Source: CAZOMR01 sp964580655
Lineage (GTDB): Bacteria; RBG-13-61-14; CAZOMR01
Length of the DNA stretch: 8,853 bases
Direction of reading: 5' to 3'
Assembly (NCBI GenBank): GCA_964580655.1
Contig: CAZOMR010000137.1
Coordinates: 1 to 8,853, forward strand
In this document: positions 1-6,986 of the stretch, piece after piece
Layout: each line of letters starts with the position of its first letter
Position numbering within the stretch: position 1 is the first letter of the stretch
The notes under the pieces: generated by a model
The model's input: the letters and a program-made list of their open reading frames with translations, nothing else
Databases searched by the model: none
What the model was told of the DNA's origin: nothing
Position numbers and translations under genes: made by a program

Positions 1-80
1 ACAACTTTTGGAAATCCCAGGGCCACTTGACCACCATTTATGTCGCACACCCAAACCCAATTCCTCACTTGCCAAATCAT
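1..80 (-). other. possible 5' end of a gene leaving the window
   Basis: On the minus strand an ATG at 80-78, directly preceded by AAGAAGGA, opens a frame of 26 codons that runs off the window edge. It begins MIWQVRNWVWVCDINGG, which looks protein-like. A second frame on the same strand, entering from a TAA near 143, is also open to the edge for about 47 codons, so the true frame cannot be decided. The purine-rich stretch is very close to the ATG for a ribosome binding site. I recognise no family, and chance is a real alternative. Confidence 0.2.
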
Positions 81-391
81 TCCTTCTTGTGCTAGTATCT
101 ATAATAGATGTATCCTCCTTTCCGGGGCATCTCCACCCCCCTTAAAAGATATTGTTTTTTGGTAGGATACATCCACTCTGCTCAAATTTCCACCCACCTC
201 TGGGACGCTGCCCCAGGTATTCCTGGTAGAATTAGGTTATATAACTCTTAATAGAATTATTTCGCTATTAGTCCAGGATATTGTGATTGAAAAATGCAAT
301 GTTCGTGCCGTGCTTTATAAGCTGAAATTTCTAACGATCTTAAAGAGTTAGTTCTTCATATTGCATATCCGGAGAGTTCTAAAACCGAGAA

Positions 392-409
392 TTTCTCAAT
401 TGTGAGAAA
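392..409. promoter_or_regulatory. operator-like dyad TTTCTCA-N4-TGAGAAA
   Basis: Two perfect 7-nt arms are separated by ATTG, giving an 18-bp symmetric site typical in size of a dimeric repressor operator. It lies in the spacer beyond the 3' end of the sigma-54 activator gene, and no clear promoter overlaps it. A regulatory role is therefore inferred only from symmetry. Confidence 0.3.
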
Positions 410-463
410 ACGGGGGGTTAGCGCGAGAAAGTAGAAGGAGAGAAGCGCACATTCCCCCTCCTG

Positions 464-504
464 CTGGGGCTATGTAGGGCAAGCGGCGAGGCCCTGTGCC
501 CCAG
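464..504 (-). terminator. GC-rich hairpin after the regulator gene
   Basis: CTGGGGC (464-470) pairs with GCCCCAG (498-504). Inside it AGGGC (476-480) pairs with GCCCT (491-495), for 12 pairs in two stacked stems. It begins 12 nt after the regulator's TAA (519-517) in the direction of transcription. No T-run follows on the minus strand, so it is not a standard intrinsic terminator. It may mark the mRNA 3' end, or be a dispersed palindromic element like those found elsewhere in the window. Confidence 0.4.
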
Positions 505-516
505 AGAGGAAGCTGG

Positions 517-2079
517 TTACCTCATTGTGCGAAAGCGTAGAAGGTTTATGCCGTGTTTTTTGATACGGAGGCCCATGACTCTTTCAGTTATTCCGAGAGC
601 TCTTGCGGCCTTTGCCATGTTGCCGCGAGAGGACTTGAGCGCGTCAAGGATGAGTTCCCGCTCGACATTGTCCAGTGTAGCCCGCAGGGTTTCGGACTGG
701 GTTGTTCCGCTTGCTTCAGCGGTCTGAAGCGTGGGCGGAAGGTGGTGCCCGTGGATGACATCATCGTTGCTCAGAAGCACAGCGCGCTCGATGACATTCT
801 CAAGCTCGCGCACATTTCCGGGCCAGTGGTAGGCTATCAGCATATCAATTGCGGGCGTGGAGATACGGCGGATGTTCTTGAAGTTGGCCATGGAGTATTT
901 CTCCACAAAGAAGTCGGCAAGCAAGAGTATGTCCGCCTTGCGCTCTCGCAGAGGCGGAATGAGAATGGGGAAAACATTGAGCCGGTAATATAGGTCCTGC
1001 CTGAACTTTCCTTGCTCGATCAAGTCCTCCAGATTCCGGTTGGTGGCCGCGATTATCCTCACATCCCCCTTGATCGTGGAGATTCCGCCGACCCGCTCGA
1101 ACTCCTTTTCCTGAAGGACTCGTAGCATCTTTATCTGTGTTGCGCCTGAGAAATCCCCGACCTCGTCAAGGAATATGGTGCCCCCGCTGGCCAGCTCAAA
1201 GCGCCCCTTGCGCTGGGAGATCGCACCGGTGAAGGCTCCCTTTTCGTGTCCGAAAAGCTCGCTCTCCAGAATGGTCTCAGGCAGGGCCGCGCAGTTTACC
1301 TTGATGAACGGCTTTGCGGCGCGGGGACTGTTGAAATGGATCGCGTAAGCCACGAGCTCCTTGCCTGTCCCGCTCTCCCCCCGGATCAAAACCGTGGCAT
1401 CGCTCCTGGAAACCTGGGCGATCAGGTCATACACCGGTTGCATCTCCTTGGAGTTCCCGATGATGTTCGAAGGCTTGAACCGGTCCTTCAACTCATCCTG
1501 CAATCGAATGTTTTCCTCCAATAGTCGCTGGCGCTCCTCCTGGGCTGACTGCCGCAGGCGAACCGCGTGCGCGATCATGGAGGCAATGATTGACAAAAGC
1601 CGGACATCCTCCCTGAAAGATACAGCCTCGTCAAACAACCGGTCCGCGCTGAGTGCACCAATTACCTCGTTGCCAAGCTTGATCGGAACGCAGATAAAGG
1701 ATATGTCCTCCTTGCGCAGACCCTTCCGCGCACCAGTGCGGTCAAGAAATAATGGCTCTTCCGAGATGCGCGGCACAACAACCGGCTGGCCAGTCTGCAC
1801 CACCTTGCCGGTAACCCCCTCGCCCAGCCTGTACCTCCCGCGCTCCTGTTGTCTTGCCGAAAGGCCGTATGCCTCATCTATAGAGATCTCGCCCGTCTCT
1901 CGATTAAGCAAGGTCAGAGTCCCGCGCACCATACCCATGCGGTTGGCTATCAACTTAAGAAGATGGCCGAATTCATCGCGAAGGTCCATGCTCCGATCAA
2001 GGGTCTGGCTGATCTCGAAAAGAAGGGAAAGCTCCTCAAACCCACGACCGACCCCCGGTTTTGTGCCCCGCTTTTCCAT
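517..2079 (-). CDS. GAF-domain sigma-54-dependent activator (NifA/NorR type)
   Basis: This is a cytoplasmic enhancer-binding protein that remodels sigma-54 RNA polymerase by ATP hydrolysis. With the start chosen here it has 520 residues. A GAF sensor spans about 34-175, a coiled-coil-like linker about 172-200 and the AAA+ domain about 206-440. Walker A GESGTGKE is at 234-241, the sigma-54 contact loop GAFTGA at 281-286, Walker B TIFLDE at 301-306, and arginines of FRQDLYYRL at 359-367. A Fis-type helix-turn-helix follows at about 476-511. An in-frame ATG at 2148 would add 23 residues. However, a good promoter has its -10 at 2142-2137, downstream of that ATG, and the ATG at 2079 has GAGGG four bases upstream, so 2079 is preferred. 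The domain order fits NifA, but no nif genes are present, so the ligand and targets are unknown. It is transcribed divergently from the surE operon. Confidence 0.95.
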   Translation of the reverse strand: MEKRGTKPGVGRGFEELSLLFEISQTLDRSMDLRDEFGHLLKLIANRMGMVRGTLTLLNRETGEISIDEAYGLSARQQERGRYRLGEGVTGKVVQTGQPVVVPRISEEPLFLDRTGARKGLRKEDISFICVPIKLGNEVIGALSADRLFDEAVSFREDVRLLSIIASMIAHAVRLRQSAQEERQRLLEENIRLQDELKDRFKPSNIIGNSKEMQPVYDLIAQVSRSDATVLIRGESGTGKELVAYAIHFNSPRAAKPFIKVNCAALPETILESELFGHEKGAFTGAISQRKGRFELASGGTIFLDEVGDFSGATQIKMLRVLQEKEFERVGGISTIKGDVRIIAATNRNLEDLIEQGKFRQDLYYRLNVFPILIPPLRERKADILLLADFFVEKYSMANFKNIRRISTPAIDMLIAYHWPGNVRELENVIERAVLLSNDDVIHGHHLPPTLQTAEASGTTQSETLRATLDNVERELILDALKSSRGNMAKAARALGITERVMGLRIKKHGINLLRFRTMR

Positions 2080-2127
2080 AATACCCTCATCAATCAAGAA
2101 CACTAAGGTGTATTCTGATAAATGAAA

Positions 2128-2145
2128 TCCTACTGAATTGTAGGA
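2128..2145. promoter_or_regulatory. perfect dyad overlapping the regulator promoter -10
   Basis: TCCTAC (2128-2133) and GTAGGA (2140-2145) form a perfect inverted repeat with a 6-nt spacer. The right arm and spacer cover the -10 hexamer (2137-2142) of the leftward promoter, and the left arm covers the expected start of transcription. A protein bound here would block that promoter, which suggests repression or autoregulation. The binding protein is unknown. Confidence 0.4.
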
Positions 2146-2165
2146 CATAATGATAAAGAGGTCAA
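2137..2165 (-). promoter_or_regulatory. sigma-70-type promoter of the activator gene
   Basis: On the minus strand TTGACC (2165-2160) and TACAAT (2142-2137) are 17 nt apart. Each hexamer matches the consensus at five of six positions. Transcription would start near 2130, giving a leader of about 50 nt before the ATG at 2079. It excludes the upstream ATG at 2148 from this transcript. Confidence 0.6.
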
Positions 2166-2250
2166 ATAAGATGTTCTTGCTCTCCTGTGGTTTTTCATTT
2201 CAGAGGGGGTCGTATGAGTGGTCTTGAGTTATTCAGGGTGCTCGCGTAGC

Positions 2251-2279
2251 TTGACTCTGCACGGGGTGGAGTTTAAAAT
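2251..2279 (+). promoter_or_regulatory. sigma-70-type promoter of the surE operon
   Basis: TTGACT (2251-2256) and TAAAAT (2274-2279) are 17 nt apart, each with one mismatch to consensus. Transcription would start near 2286, about 23 nt before the surE TTG. No other clear promoter was seen within the six-gene cluster, so this is the likely main one. No good sigma-54 site was found in this spacer. Confidence 0.65.
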
Positions 2280-2308
2280 AGGAAAGGATTCGGGATAAAG
2301 GAAAGTTT

Positions 2309-3067
2309 TTGCAAATCCTGATTACTAATGATGACGGGGTCGAAGCAGAGGGCCTCAAGGCTCTTGCTGATAGCCTGTCGGAGATCGGGGATGTGGCGAT
2401 AGTGGCGCCAGACCGTGAGCAAAGCGCTACGAGTCACGCCATCACATTTCATCGGCCGCTGAGTGTAAAGGAGCTCGGGCCGCGCCGCTGGATGGTGACC
2501 GGCACCTCTGTAGACTGCGTCCACCTTGCGGTGCATAAACTGCTTGATCGCCGGCCCGACCTGGTCGTCTCGGGTATCAACCGCGGTGCGAACCTGGGCT
2601 GGGATGTGTTTTACTCCGGCACTGTTGGGGGGGCTAGAGAGGGCATGATGCTGGGAATACCCTCATTCGCTATCTCTTTGGAGCTCCGGGATGAGTTTCC
2701 CGAAGAAACCCCGCTCGATTTTCAGCCCTCCGCGCGTTTCGCATTGAGGTTTATTGAATTCATGAAAAGGAACAGCCTTCCCGCACGCACCTTCTTCAAC
2801 ATTAATGTCCCGGGCTTGCCCGAGGATAAAATCCTGGCACCTTGTTTTACATGCCAGGGGGTGCGGATTTACCGCGGCAACATACTGGAGGGCACTGACC
2901 CGCGGGGAGACAAATGTTACTGGATCGGAGGCGAGGTGATAGGCCGGGAGCCTCTTGCTAATTCCGACATAGAGACGGTGGAGAAAGGCCACATTTCTGT
3001 CACGCCCTTTGGTCTTGACATTACCTACCGGGAGGCGCTTCAGGGCTTAAGTGGTCTTGATCTTTGA
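2309..3067 (+). CDS. surE: SurE 5'/3'-nucleotidase
   Basis: This is a metal-dependent phosphatase that releases phosphate from nucleoside 5'- and 3'-monophosphates (SurE family, EC 3.1.3.5), active in the cytoplasm and linked to stationary-phase survival. The protein has 252 residues, the usual family length. The N-terminal TNDDG (6-10) supplies the metal-binding aspartates D8 and D9. S39 in DREQSATSH and N91 in SGINRGANLG complete the expected metal site, and the YSGTVGGAREG stretch (102-112) is typical. The start is a TTG preceded by AAAGGAAA at a normal distance; the family's N-terminus begins exactly at this residue. It is the first gene of the operon, with pcm starting 6 nt after its TGA. 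The product call is secure. Confidence 0.96.
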   Translation: MQILITNDDGVEAEGLKALADSLSEIGDVAIVAPDREQSATSHAITFHRPLSVKELGPRRWMVTGTSVDCVHLAVHKLLDRRPDLVVSGINRGANLGWDVFYSGTVGGAREGMMLGIPSFAISLELRDEFPEETPLDFQPSARFALRFIEFMKRNSLPARTFFNINVPGLPEDKILAPCFTCQGVRIYRGNILEGTDPRGDKCYWIGGEVIGREPLANSDIETVEKGHISVTPFGLDITYREALQGLSGLDL

Positions 3068-3073
3068 GCGGGA

Positions 3074-3709
3074 ATGGACTACGAGGGACGTCGAGAGCGG
3101 ATGGTGCGCACGCAGTTGTCTTCGCGTGGTATCAAGGACCCGAGAGTGCTTCGCGCGTTTCGCAGGGTGCCTCGTCACAGGTTTGTCTCCGAGGGATTCC
3201 TTGAGCAGGCTTACGATGATTCACCCCTGCCTATCGGGTTCGGCCAGACCATTTCCCAGCCTTACACAGTGGCCAGGATGACCGAACTACTTGCCATGGG
3301 CCCGGATGATGAATTGCTTGAGATCGGCACCGGTTCAGGCTATCAGACCGCGATCCTTGCAGAGCTTGCGAAGAAGGTCTATTCCGTGGAGCGGGTTCCG
3401 GGGTTATTGGAAAGGGCGCGTGCGATCCTGAAAGAGATGGGTTATACGAATATAGAGCTTCGTGAGGGGGACGGCACGAAAGGGTGGAAGGATCACGGGC
3501 TCTTTGAGGGTATCATTGTAACTGCTGGCGCGCCGGATGTGCCGAAGCCTCTGGTCGAACAGCTTGCGGACCGGGGCCGGATGGTGATCCCTGTCGGGGA
3601 GCACTATACCCAGACCATGATTCGCATCATTCGCGAGGGCAATGATTTTCGACGCGAGTCCCACGGATTATTTCGCTTTGTGGAACTGATCGGGGAACAT
3701 GGCTGGTAG
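3074..3709 (+). CDS. pcm: protein-L-isoaspartate O-methyltransferase
   Basis: This enzyme uses S-adenosylmethionine to methylate L-isoaspartyl residues in damaged proteins, starting their repair (EC 2.1.1.77, cytoplasmic). The 211 residues match the usual bacterial length. GQTISQP (57-63) is the family substrate motif, LEIGTGSGYQTA (82-93) the SAM-binding motif I, GDG (132-134) and TAGAP (150-154) the later motifs. The FVELIGEHGW end (202-211) is characteristic. The ATG lies 6 nt after the surE stop with only a weak GAGCGGG in front, so translation is probably coupled to surE. Its last 11 nt overlap the next gene. The surE-pcm pair is conserved in many proteobacteria. Confidence 0.96.
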   Translation: MDYEGRRERMVRTQLSSRGIKDPRVLRAFRRVPRHRFVSEGFLEQAYDDSPLPIGFGQTISQPYTVARMTELLAMGPDDELLEIGTGSGYQTAILAELAKKVYSVERVPGLLERARAILKEMGYTNIELREGDGTKGWKDHGLFEGIIVTAGAPDVPKPLVEQLADRGRMVIPVGEHYTQTMIRIIREGNDFRRESHGLFRFVELIGEHGW

Positions 3710-5009
3710 CAAGGCAAGGTCCCGGCCTGCGAGGATACTAACAGACATCCTTCTGTTTCGCTGGTTGCGCCGTCTTTATGAATGGGTTCTGCACTGGGCC
3801 GAGACGCCTTACGGAGAGCCCATGCTCGGATTTCTGTCCTTCATCGAGTCCAGCTTCTTCCCGATTCCGCCGGATGTGCTTCTTGTTCCGCTTGCCATCT
3901 CCAGGCCCAAAAAAGCCTTTCGCTATGCCGGGATCACCGTGGTAACCTCTATCCTCGGAGGAATGCTCGGATACATCATCGGGCTGTTCCTCTGGGAGTC
4001 GGTCGGTATACGGATCATCCAGTTCTATAACCTCATGGATCAATACTACATCTTCAGGGAATGGTATGATCGCAATGTCCTGGCAGTAACATTTCTCGCA
4101 GGGCTCACTCCGCTTCCTTACAAGGTGTTCACAATCGCCGCAGGGGTGATGGAGGCCAACTTTGGGCTGTTTGTGCTCGGCTCGATCATAAGCCGCTCTA
4201 TCCGCTTCTTCATGGAAGCCCTGTTTTGCTACTTCGGAGACTTCCTCTCTGAACGCGTGTTCAAGATGCCGATAAAGAATGCAATAGACAAGTACCTGAA
4301 TATTCTCGCAGTAGCCTTTGCAGTGGCGTTAGTCGGCGGGTTTGTCCTCATCAAATACATCCTGCCAGAAGGCACTATCAATTTAAGCACGCAGGCGCAA
4401 TTGGACCATATAGGATCGGTAGAGATTCTCTTCTATTCCCAGGAGGGCGAGAAAGGGGATCAGGGGCTGGATTATTACCTTAAGTTGAATAATTCATCAG
4501 GAGAAAATCTGGCCAAAAAAGCGGTTCATATCCCGGGATATGAAGAGCTCCTGCCTTTTCATCACGGGGAACCTTTGATAGAGGTCATCAATCTAGAAAA
4601 TGGCGTGTCCGAAGGATCTAAAGGAAGTGTGATTGCGCTATCCTTCTTCACAGCTTGCGTCGAGCCGCCGGAGGGTCTGGAGGATATGCCCTGCACTGAC
4701 GGGCTATTGGCGCTCTATCATGTGTCTGCGGGGGGAGAACTGGTCCAGGATTGGGCCATGAGCTATCCACGCCTGAGGCATCTCGGACCGGATCATGACA
4801 TAGTAGGGGAGGCGGAGTTCGAGCTCTTTGCTGAAGCGGGAGGTGAGGATTCGGGACTGGTGGTCCAGATAACGCGAAAGGATGTCCGGTTTGAGGGAAA
4901 AGGAAGGGCTCGGAACCAGGATGTGCAGACATCTCGCGAGCGCCATTCTTTCCGGTTCATGGAGGGTCGGCTGGTGAAGATCATGGATGATGCCAGAGGG
5001 ATGAAATAG
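3699..5009 (+). CDS. YqaA/DedA-family membrane protein with long C-terminal domain
   Basis: An integral membrane protein of the SNARE-associated/VTT (DedA, YqaA) superfamily, whose members are linked to envelope homeostasis and lipid handling. Of its 436 residues, about 1-222 form the membrane part. The signature FIESSFFPIPPD is at 48-59, a re-entrant-type GLTPLPYKVFTIAAGV at 135-150, and the last membrane helix at about 200-222. YqaA proteins are usually around 200 residues. Here a soluble, strand-rich domain of about 210 residues (223-436) follows without a break, probably outside the cytoplasm, with two cysteines (C320, C332) that could pair. I do not recognise that domain. The ATG overlaps pcm by 11 nt and has GGGGA three bases upstream. 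The family call for the N-terminal half is firm; the role of the extension is unknown. Confidence 0.85.
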   Translation: MAGSKARSRPARILTDILLFRWLRRLYEWVLHWAETPYGEPMLGFLSFIESSFFPIPPDVLLVPLAISRPKKAFRYAGITVVTSILGGMLGYIIGLFLWESVGIRIIQFYNLMDQYYIFREWYDRNVLAVTFLAGLTPLPYKVFTIAAGVMEANFGLFVLGSIISRSIRFFMEALFCYFGDFLSERVFKMPIKNAIDKYLNILAVAFAVALVGGFVLIKYILPEGTINLSTQAQLDHIGSVEILFYSQEGEKGDQGLDYYLKLNNSSGENLAKKAVHIPGYEELLPFHHGEPLIEVINLENGVSEGSKGSVIALSFFTACVEPPEGLEDMPCTDGLLALYHVSAGGELVQDWAMSYPRLRHLGPDHDIVGEAEFELFAEAGGEDSGLVVQITRKDVRFEGKGRARNQDVQTSRERHSFRFMEGRLVKIMDDARGMK

Positions 5010-5012
5010 GCC

Positions 5013-5492
5013 ATGATATATATAGCGGTTTGCGGGGCTGGCTCTTGTGATGAGGATACATGTGGTCTGGCAGAGGAATTAGGCCGTGAGATAGGTCTGC
5101 GCGGCGCGGCCCTGGTGTGCGGCGGACTGGGAGGAGTCATGGAGGCCGCGGCCAGGGGTGCAAGAGAAGCGGGAGCACTTACCATCGGTATCCTTCCCGG
5201 GTTTGAAAAGAGCGATGCCAATCCTTACATCCAGGTTCCGATTGTCACCGGCTTGAGCCTGAGCCGGAACCTTGTAATAGTCAGAACCGCGGACGCAGTC
5301 ATTGCTTTGCCGGGGGCCTACGGCACGCTCTCCGAGATAGCGCTGGCCCTGAAGATCGGAAAGCCCGTGATCGGGATCAATACATGGGAATTGGGAGAGG
5401 ACCTGATCCGGGCCAGGGATGCAAAGGATGCGGTGGCAAAGGCAATAGCCGCTGTCTCCTTGAAAGAGAAAAACATTTCAGGAAAATGCTGA
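5013..5492 (+). CDS. SLOG/TIGR00725-type Rossmann-fold protein
   Basis: A 159-residue single-domain protein of the LOG/SLOG superfamily, closest by motif to the TIGR00725 group, which is related to molybdenum-cofactor carrier proteins and to LOG phosphoribohydrolases. GGLGGVMEAAARGA (37-50) and PGAYGTLSE (100-108) form the expected nucleotide-phosphate binding loops. In cytokinin-activating LOG enzymes the second motif is PGGxGTxxE, and here Ala replaces the second Gly, so LOG enzyme activity should not be assumed. The ATG lies 3 nt after the preceding stop, and the last 7 nt overlap nlpD, which points to coupled translation. No signal peptide is present, so it is cytoplasmic. The ligand is unknown. 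Confidence 0.85.
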   Translation: MIYIAVCGAGSCDEDTCGLAEELGREIGLRGAALVCGGLGGVMEAAARGAREAGALTIGILPGFEKSDANPYIQVPIVTGLSLSRNLVIVRTADAVIALPGAYGTLSEIALALKIGKPVIGINTWELGEDLIRARDAKDAVAKAIAAVSLKEKNISGKC

Positions 5493-6307
5493 AGACCGGG
5501 CGAGCTGTGAAAGGAAAATTCTTAAGCCTTGTTCTGGGGCTCTTGATCCTGGTATCACTATCCTGCGTGGAGAAGGAGACAGGCAGGGAGGTGAGGGAGC
5601 CTCCTCCTGAAAACCCGCCTTCCGAAAAAGCGGCCCCTGAAGTTTCCCAGGTGGCTCGCTTGAAAAAGAGAAAAGGCGTCTATCACACGGTGGAGCGGGG
5701 TCAGACCCTCTGGCGTATCTGCAAGGCTTATGGCGTGGACATGCAGGATGTGGCGCGAGTCAACGGCCTTGATGATCCCACCCGGATCAAGGTTGGACAG
5801 GAGATATTCATTCCAGGAGCTAAAAAGGAGCTCAAGGTAGAGCCGGTCCCTGGCCTTGTATCGCATGCTCCGATGGTGATGCGAAAGCCTACGAATAAAG
5901 GCTCTTCCCCCTTGCCATCCCGGGGGTCTGCGCCCAAGAAAATTCTCTGGCCTGTGCCGGGTGGCAAGTTATACTCGCGGTTCGGCATGCGCAACGGCCG
6001 CATGCACGAGGGAATTGACATCTCCGCCAAGCAAGGAACACCTGTCCTGGCCGCGGCTGACGGCAAGGTTACTTACAGCGATAACACCATCCGGGGCTAT
6101 GGCAACATGATAGTGATAAAGCACGCGGGAAACCTGAGTACGGTCTATGCACATAACAAGCGCAACCTTGTCAAGGCCGGAAGAATAGTCAAACGCGGGC
6201 AGAAGATAGCGGAGGTCGGCCAGACAGGCCGGGCCACTGGCCCGCATCTGCATTTCGAGGTCAGGGTTGGAAAAAGGGCAGTAAACCCGATGAACTATTA
6301 TCGTTGA
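5486..6307 (+). CDS. nlpD: NlpD-like LysM and M23 peptidase lipoprotein
   Basis: An envelope lipoprotein that binds or cuts peptidoglycan. The start ATG at 5486 has CAGGAAA in front and gives 273 residues. An in-frame upstream ATG lies deep inside the preceding gene and would bury the signal peptide, so it is rejected. A basic-hydrophobic signal ends at VSLSC with C27 as the lipid-modified cysteine; the -3 position is Ser, so the lipobox is imperfect. A proline-rich linker follows (about 35-55), then LysM (about 65-110, YHTVERGQTLWRI...VGQEIFIPG) and M23/LytM (about 155-270). The metal ligands H174 and D178 (HEGID), H223, and H254/H256 (HLH) all appear intact. E. coli NlpD lacks equivalents, so this protein may be an active endopeptidase. 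The position in a surE-pcm cluster supports the name. Confidence 0.9.
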   Translation: MLKTGRAVKGKFLSLVLGLLILVSLSCVEKETGREVREPPPENPPSEKAAPEVSQVARLKKRKGVYHTVERGQTLWRICKAYGVDMQDVARVNGLDDPTRIKVGQEIFIPGAKKELKVEPVPGLVSHAPMVMRKPTNKGSSPLPSRGSAPKKILWPVPGGKLYSRFGMRNGRMHEGIDISAKQGTPVLAAADGKVTYSDNTIRGYGNMIVIKHAGNLSTVYAHNKRNLVKAGRIVKRGQKIAEVGQTGRATGPHLHFEVRVGKRAVNPMNYYR

Positions 6308-6320
6308 GTAAGGGAGAGAC

Positions 6321-6947
6321 ATGGAAGGCCAAAAAGAAGGTCAGGCCGGGTCTGCAAAGGCCTGGAAGATATTCCTGATAGCGGTTGTCGTGGCTTGCGC
6401 CGCGGCCCTGGTCTACCTCGGCACAGAGCGCAATCCCGGACCAGGGCGCAAGCCCCTGCCGAATCTTTCAACCCTGGTGAGAGGTGCTCCGCCTCAGGAT
6501 AAAGCCCAGGCCCCTGATTTCGCAGTAGAGGACCTCTCCGGGAGGCAGGTCAGGCTCTCTGAATTCAAGGGCAAGGTGGTGGTGATCAACTTCTGGTCAG
6601 CGACATGTGCGCCCTGCCTGATCGAGATGGAGGGCCTTTCAAGGCTGGCTCAAAAAATGTCAGGAAAGCCTTTTCAACTCATGGCAATAACAACTGATTC
6701 AAGGAAAGTTATAAAGTCCCTGCTTGAGCATTCAGACCTGGACATCCCTGTCTACCTTGACAAGAGCTACCAGGCACACAGTCAATACGGCGTGTTCGGA
6801 CTGCCTGTTACCTACATCATTGCACCGGACGGAACCGTGGATAACCATATAATCGGCGCCGCGGACTGGGGACATCATACAGTCATCCAATACCTGGACA
6901 AACTGATCCAGAAAAACAACCAGGATCAGAAAAAACCACCACGCTAA
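6321..6947 (+). CDS. TlpA/ResA-like membrane-anchored thioredoxin
   Basis: A 208-residue thiol-disulfide oxidoreductase held in the inner membrane by one helix (about 16-34), with the catalytic domain in the periplasm. The redox motif CAPC is at 96-99 in NFWSATCAPC, the cis-proline is P162 in GLPVTYII, and the TlpA-like APDFAVEDLSGRQVRLSEFKGK stretch starts at 64. Such proteins usually reduce periplasmic disulfides, for example in cytochrome c maturation; the substrate here is unknown. A strong AAGGGAGA ribosome binding site at 6310-6317 precedes the ATG, 13 nt after nlpD. It is the last gene of the operon and sits where rpoS follows nlpD in enterobacteria. Confidence 0.9.
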   Translation: MEGQKEGQAGSAKAWKIFLIAVVVACAAALVYLGTERNPGPGRKPLPNLSTLVRGAPPQDKAQAPDFAVEDLSGRQVRLSEFKGKVVVINFWSATCAPCLIEMEGLSRLAQKMSGKPFQLMAITTDSRKVIKSLLEHSDLDIPVYLDKSYQAHSQYGVFGLPVTYIIAPDGTVDNHIIGAADWGHHTVIQYLDKLIQKNNQDQKKPPR

Positions 6948-6986
6948 CCGCAAATCCTCCAGACCCGTAGGGTCCTACAGATGCGG
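6948..6986 (+). terminator. stem-loop directly after the tlpA stop
   Basis: CCGCA (6948-6952) pairs with TGCGG (6982-6986) around a core that can fold either as GACCC (6962-6966)/GGGTC (6970-6974) or as GTAGG (6967-6971)/CCTAC (6974-6978). It starts on the base after the TAA of the last operon gene. No T-run follows, so intrinsic termination would be weak. It may protect the 3' end, or be a dispersed palindrome. Confidence 0.35.

Larger units (their letters stand above)
81..516. other. non-coding stretch with several dyads
   Basis: No reading frame of useful length was found on either strand here, apart from the frame entering position 1. The left part is AT-rich. It contains a 13-bp palindrome ATCTATAATAGAT (97-109). 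A 10-bp inverted pair, GATGTATCCT (107-116) and AGGATACATC (164-173), lies around a 47-nt loop. Two mutually exclusive small stems occur at 200-216 and 213-226, and a palindrome GTTATATAAC at 236-245. The dyad at 392-409 and hairpin at 464-504 are listed separately. It is the 3' flank of the leftward regulator gene. No promoter with both hexamers was convincing. Confidence 0.6.

Noticed and set aside
553..993. 146-codon plus-strand open frame
   Set aside because: Antisense to the AAA+/HTH part of the activator; no motif or ribosome binding site supports it.
1361..2125. 254-codon plus-strand open frame
   Set aside because: It lies wholly antisense to the well-supported sigma-54 activator and has a Ser/Arg-rich composition typical of a shadow frame.
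2236..2254. sigma-54 promoter upstream of surE
   Set aside because: Only the GG-N10-GC skeleton matches; the surrounding bases do not fit TGGCAC/TTGC, and a much better sigma-70 promoter lies beside it.
4793..5221. 142-codon minus-strand open frame
   Set aside because: Overlaps the end of the YqaA-type gene and most of the SLOG gene; Pro/Ser/Ala-rich low-complexity composition marks it as a shadow.
5384..5485. N-terminal extension of the NlpD-like protein
   Set aside because: It would put 34 residues before the lipoprotein signal and overlap the SLOG gene by 109 nt; the ATG at 5486 has a ribosome binding site.
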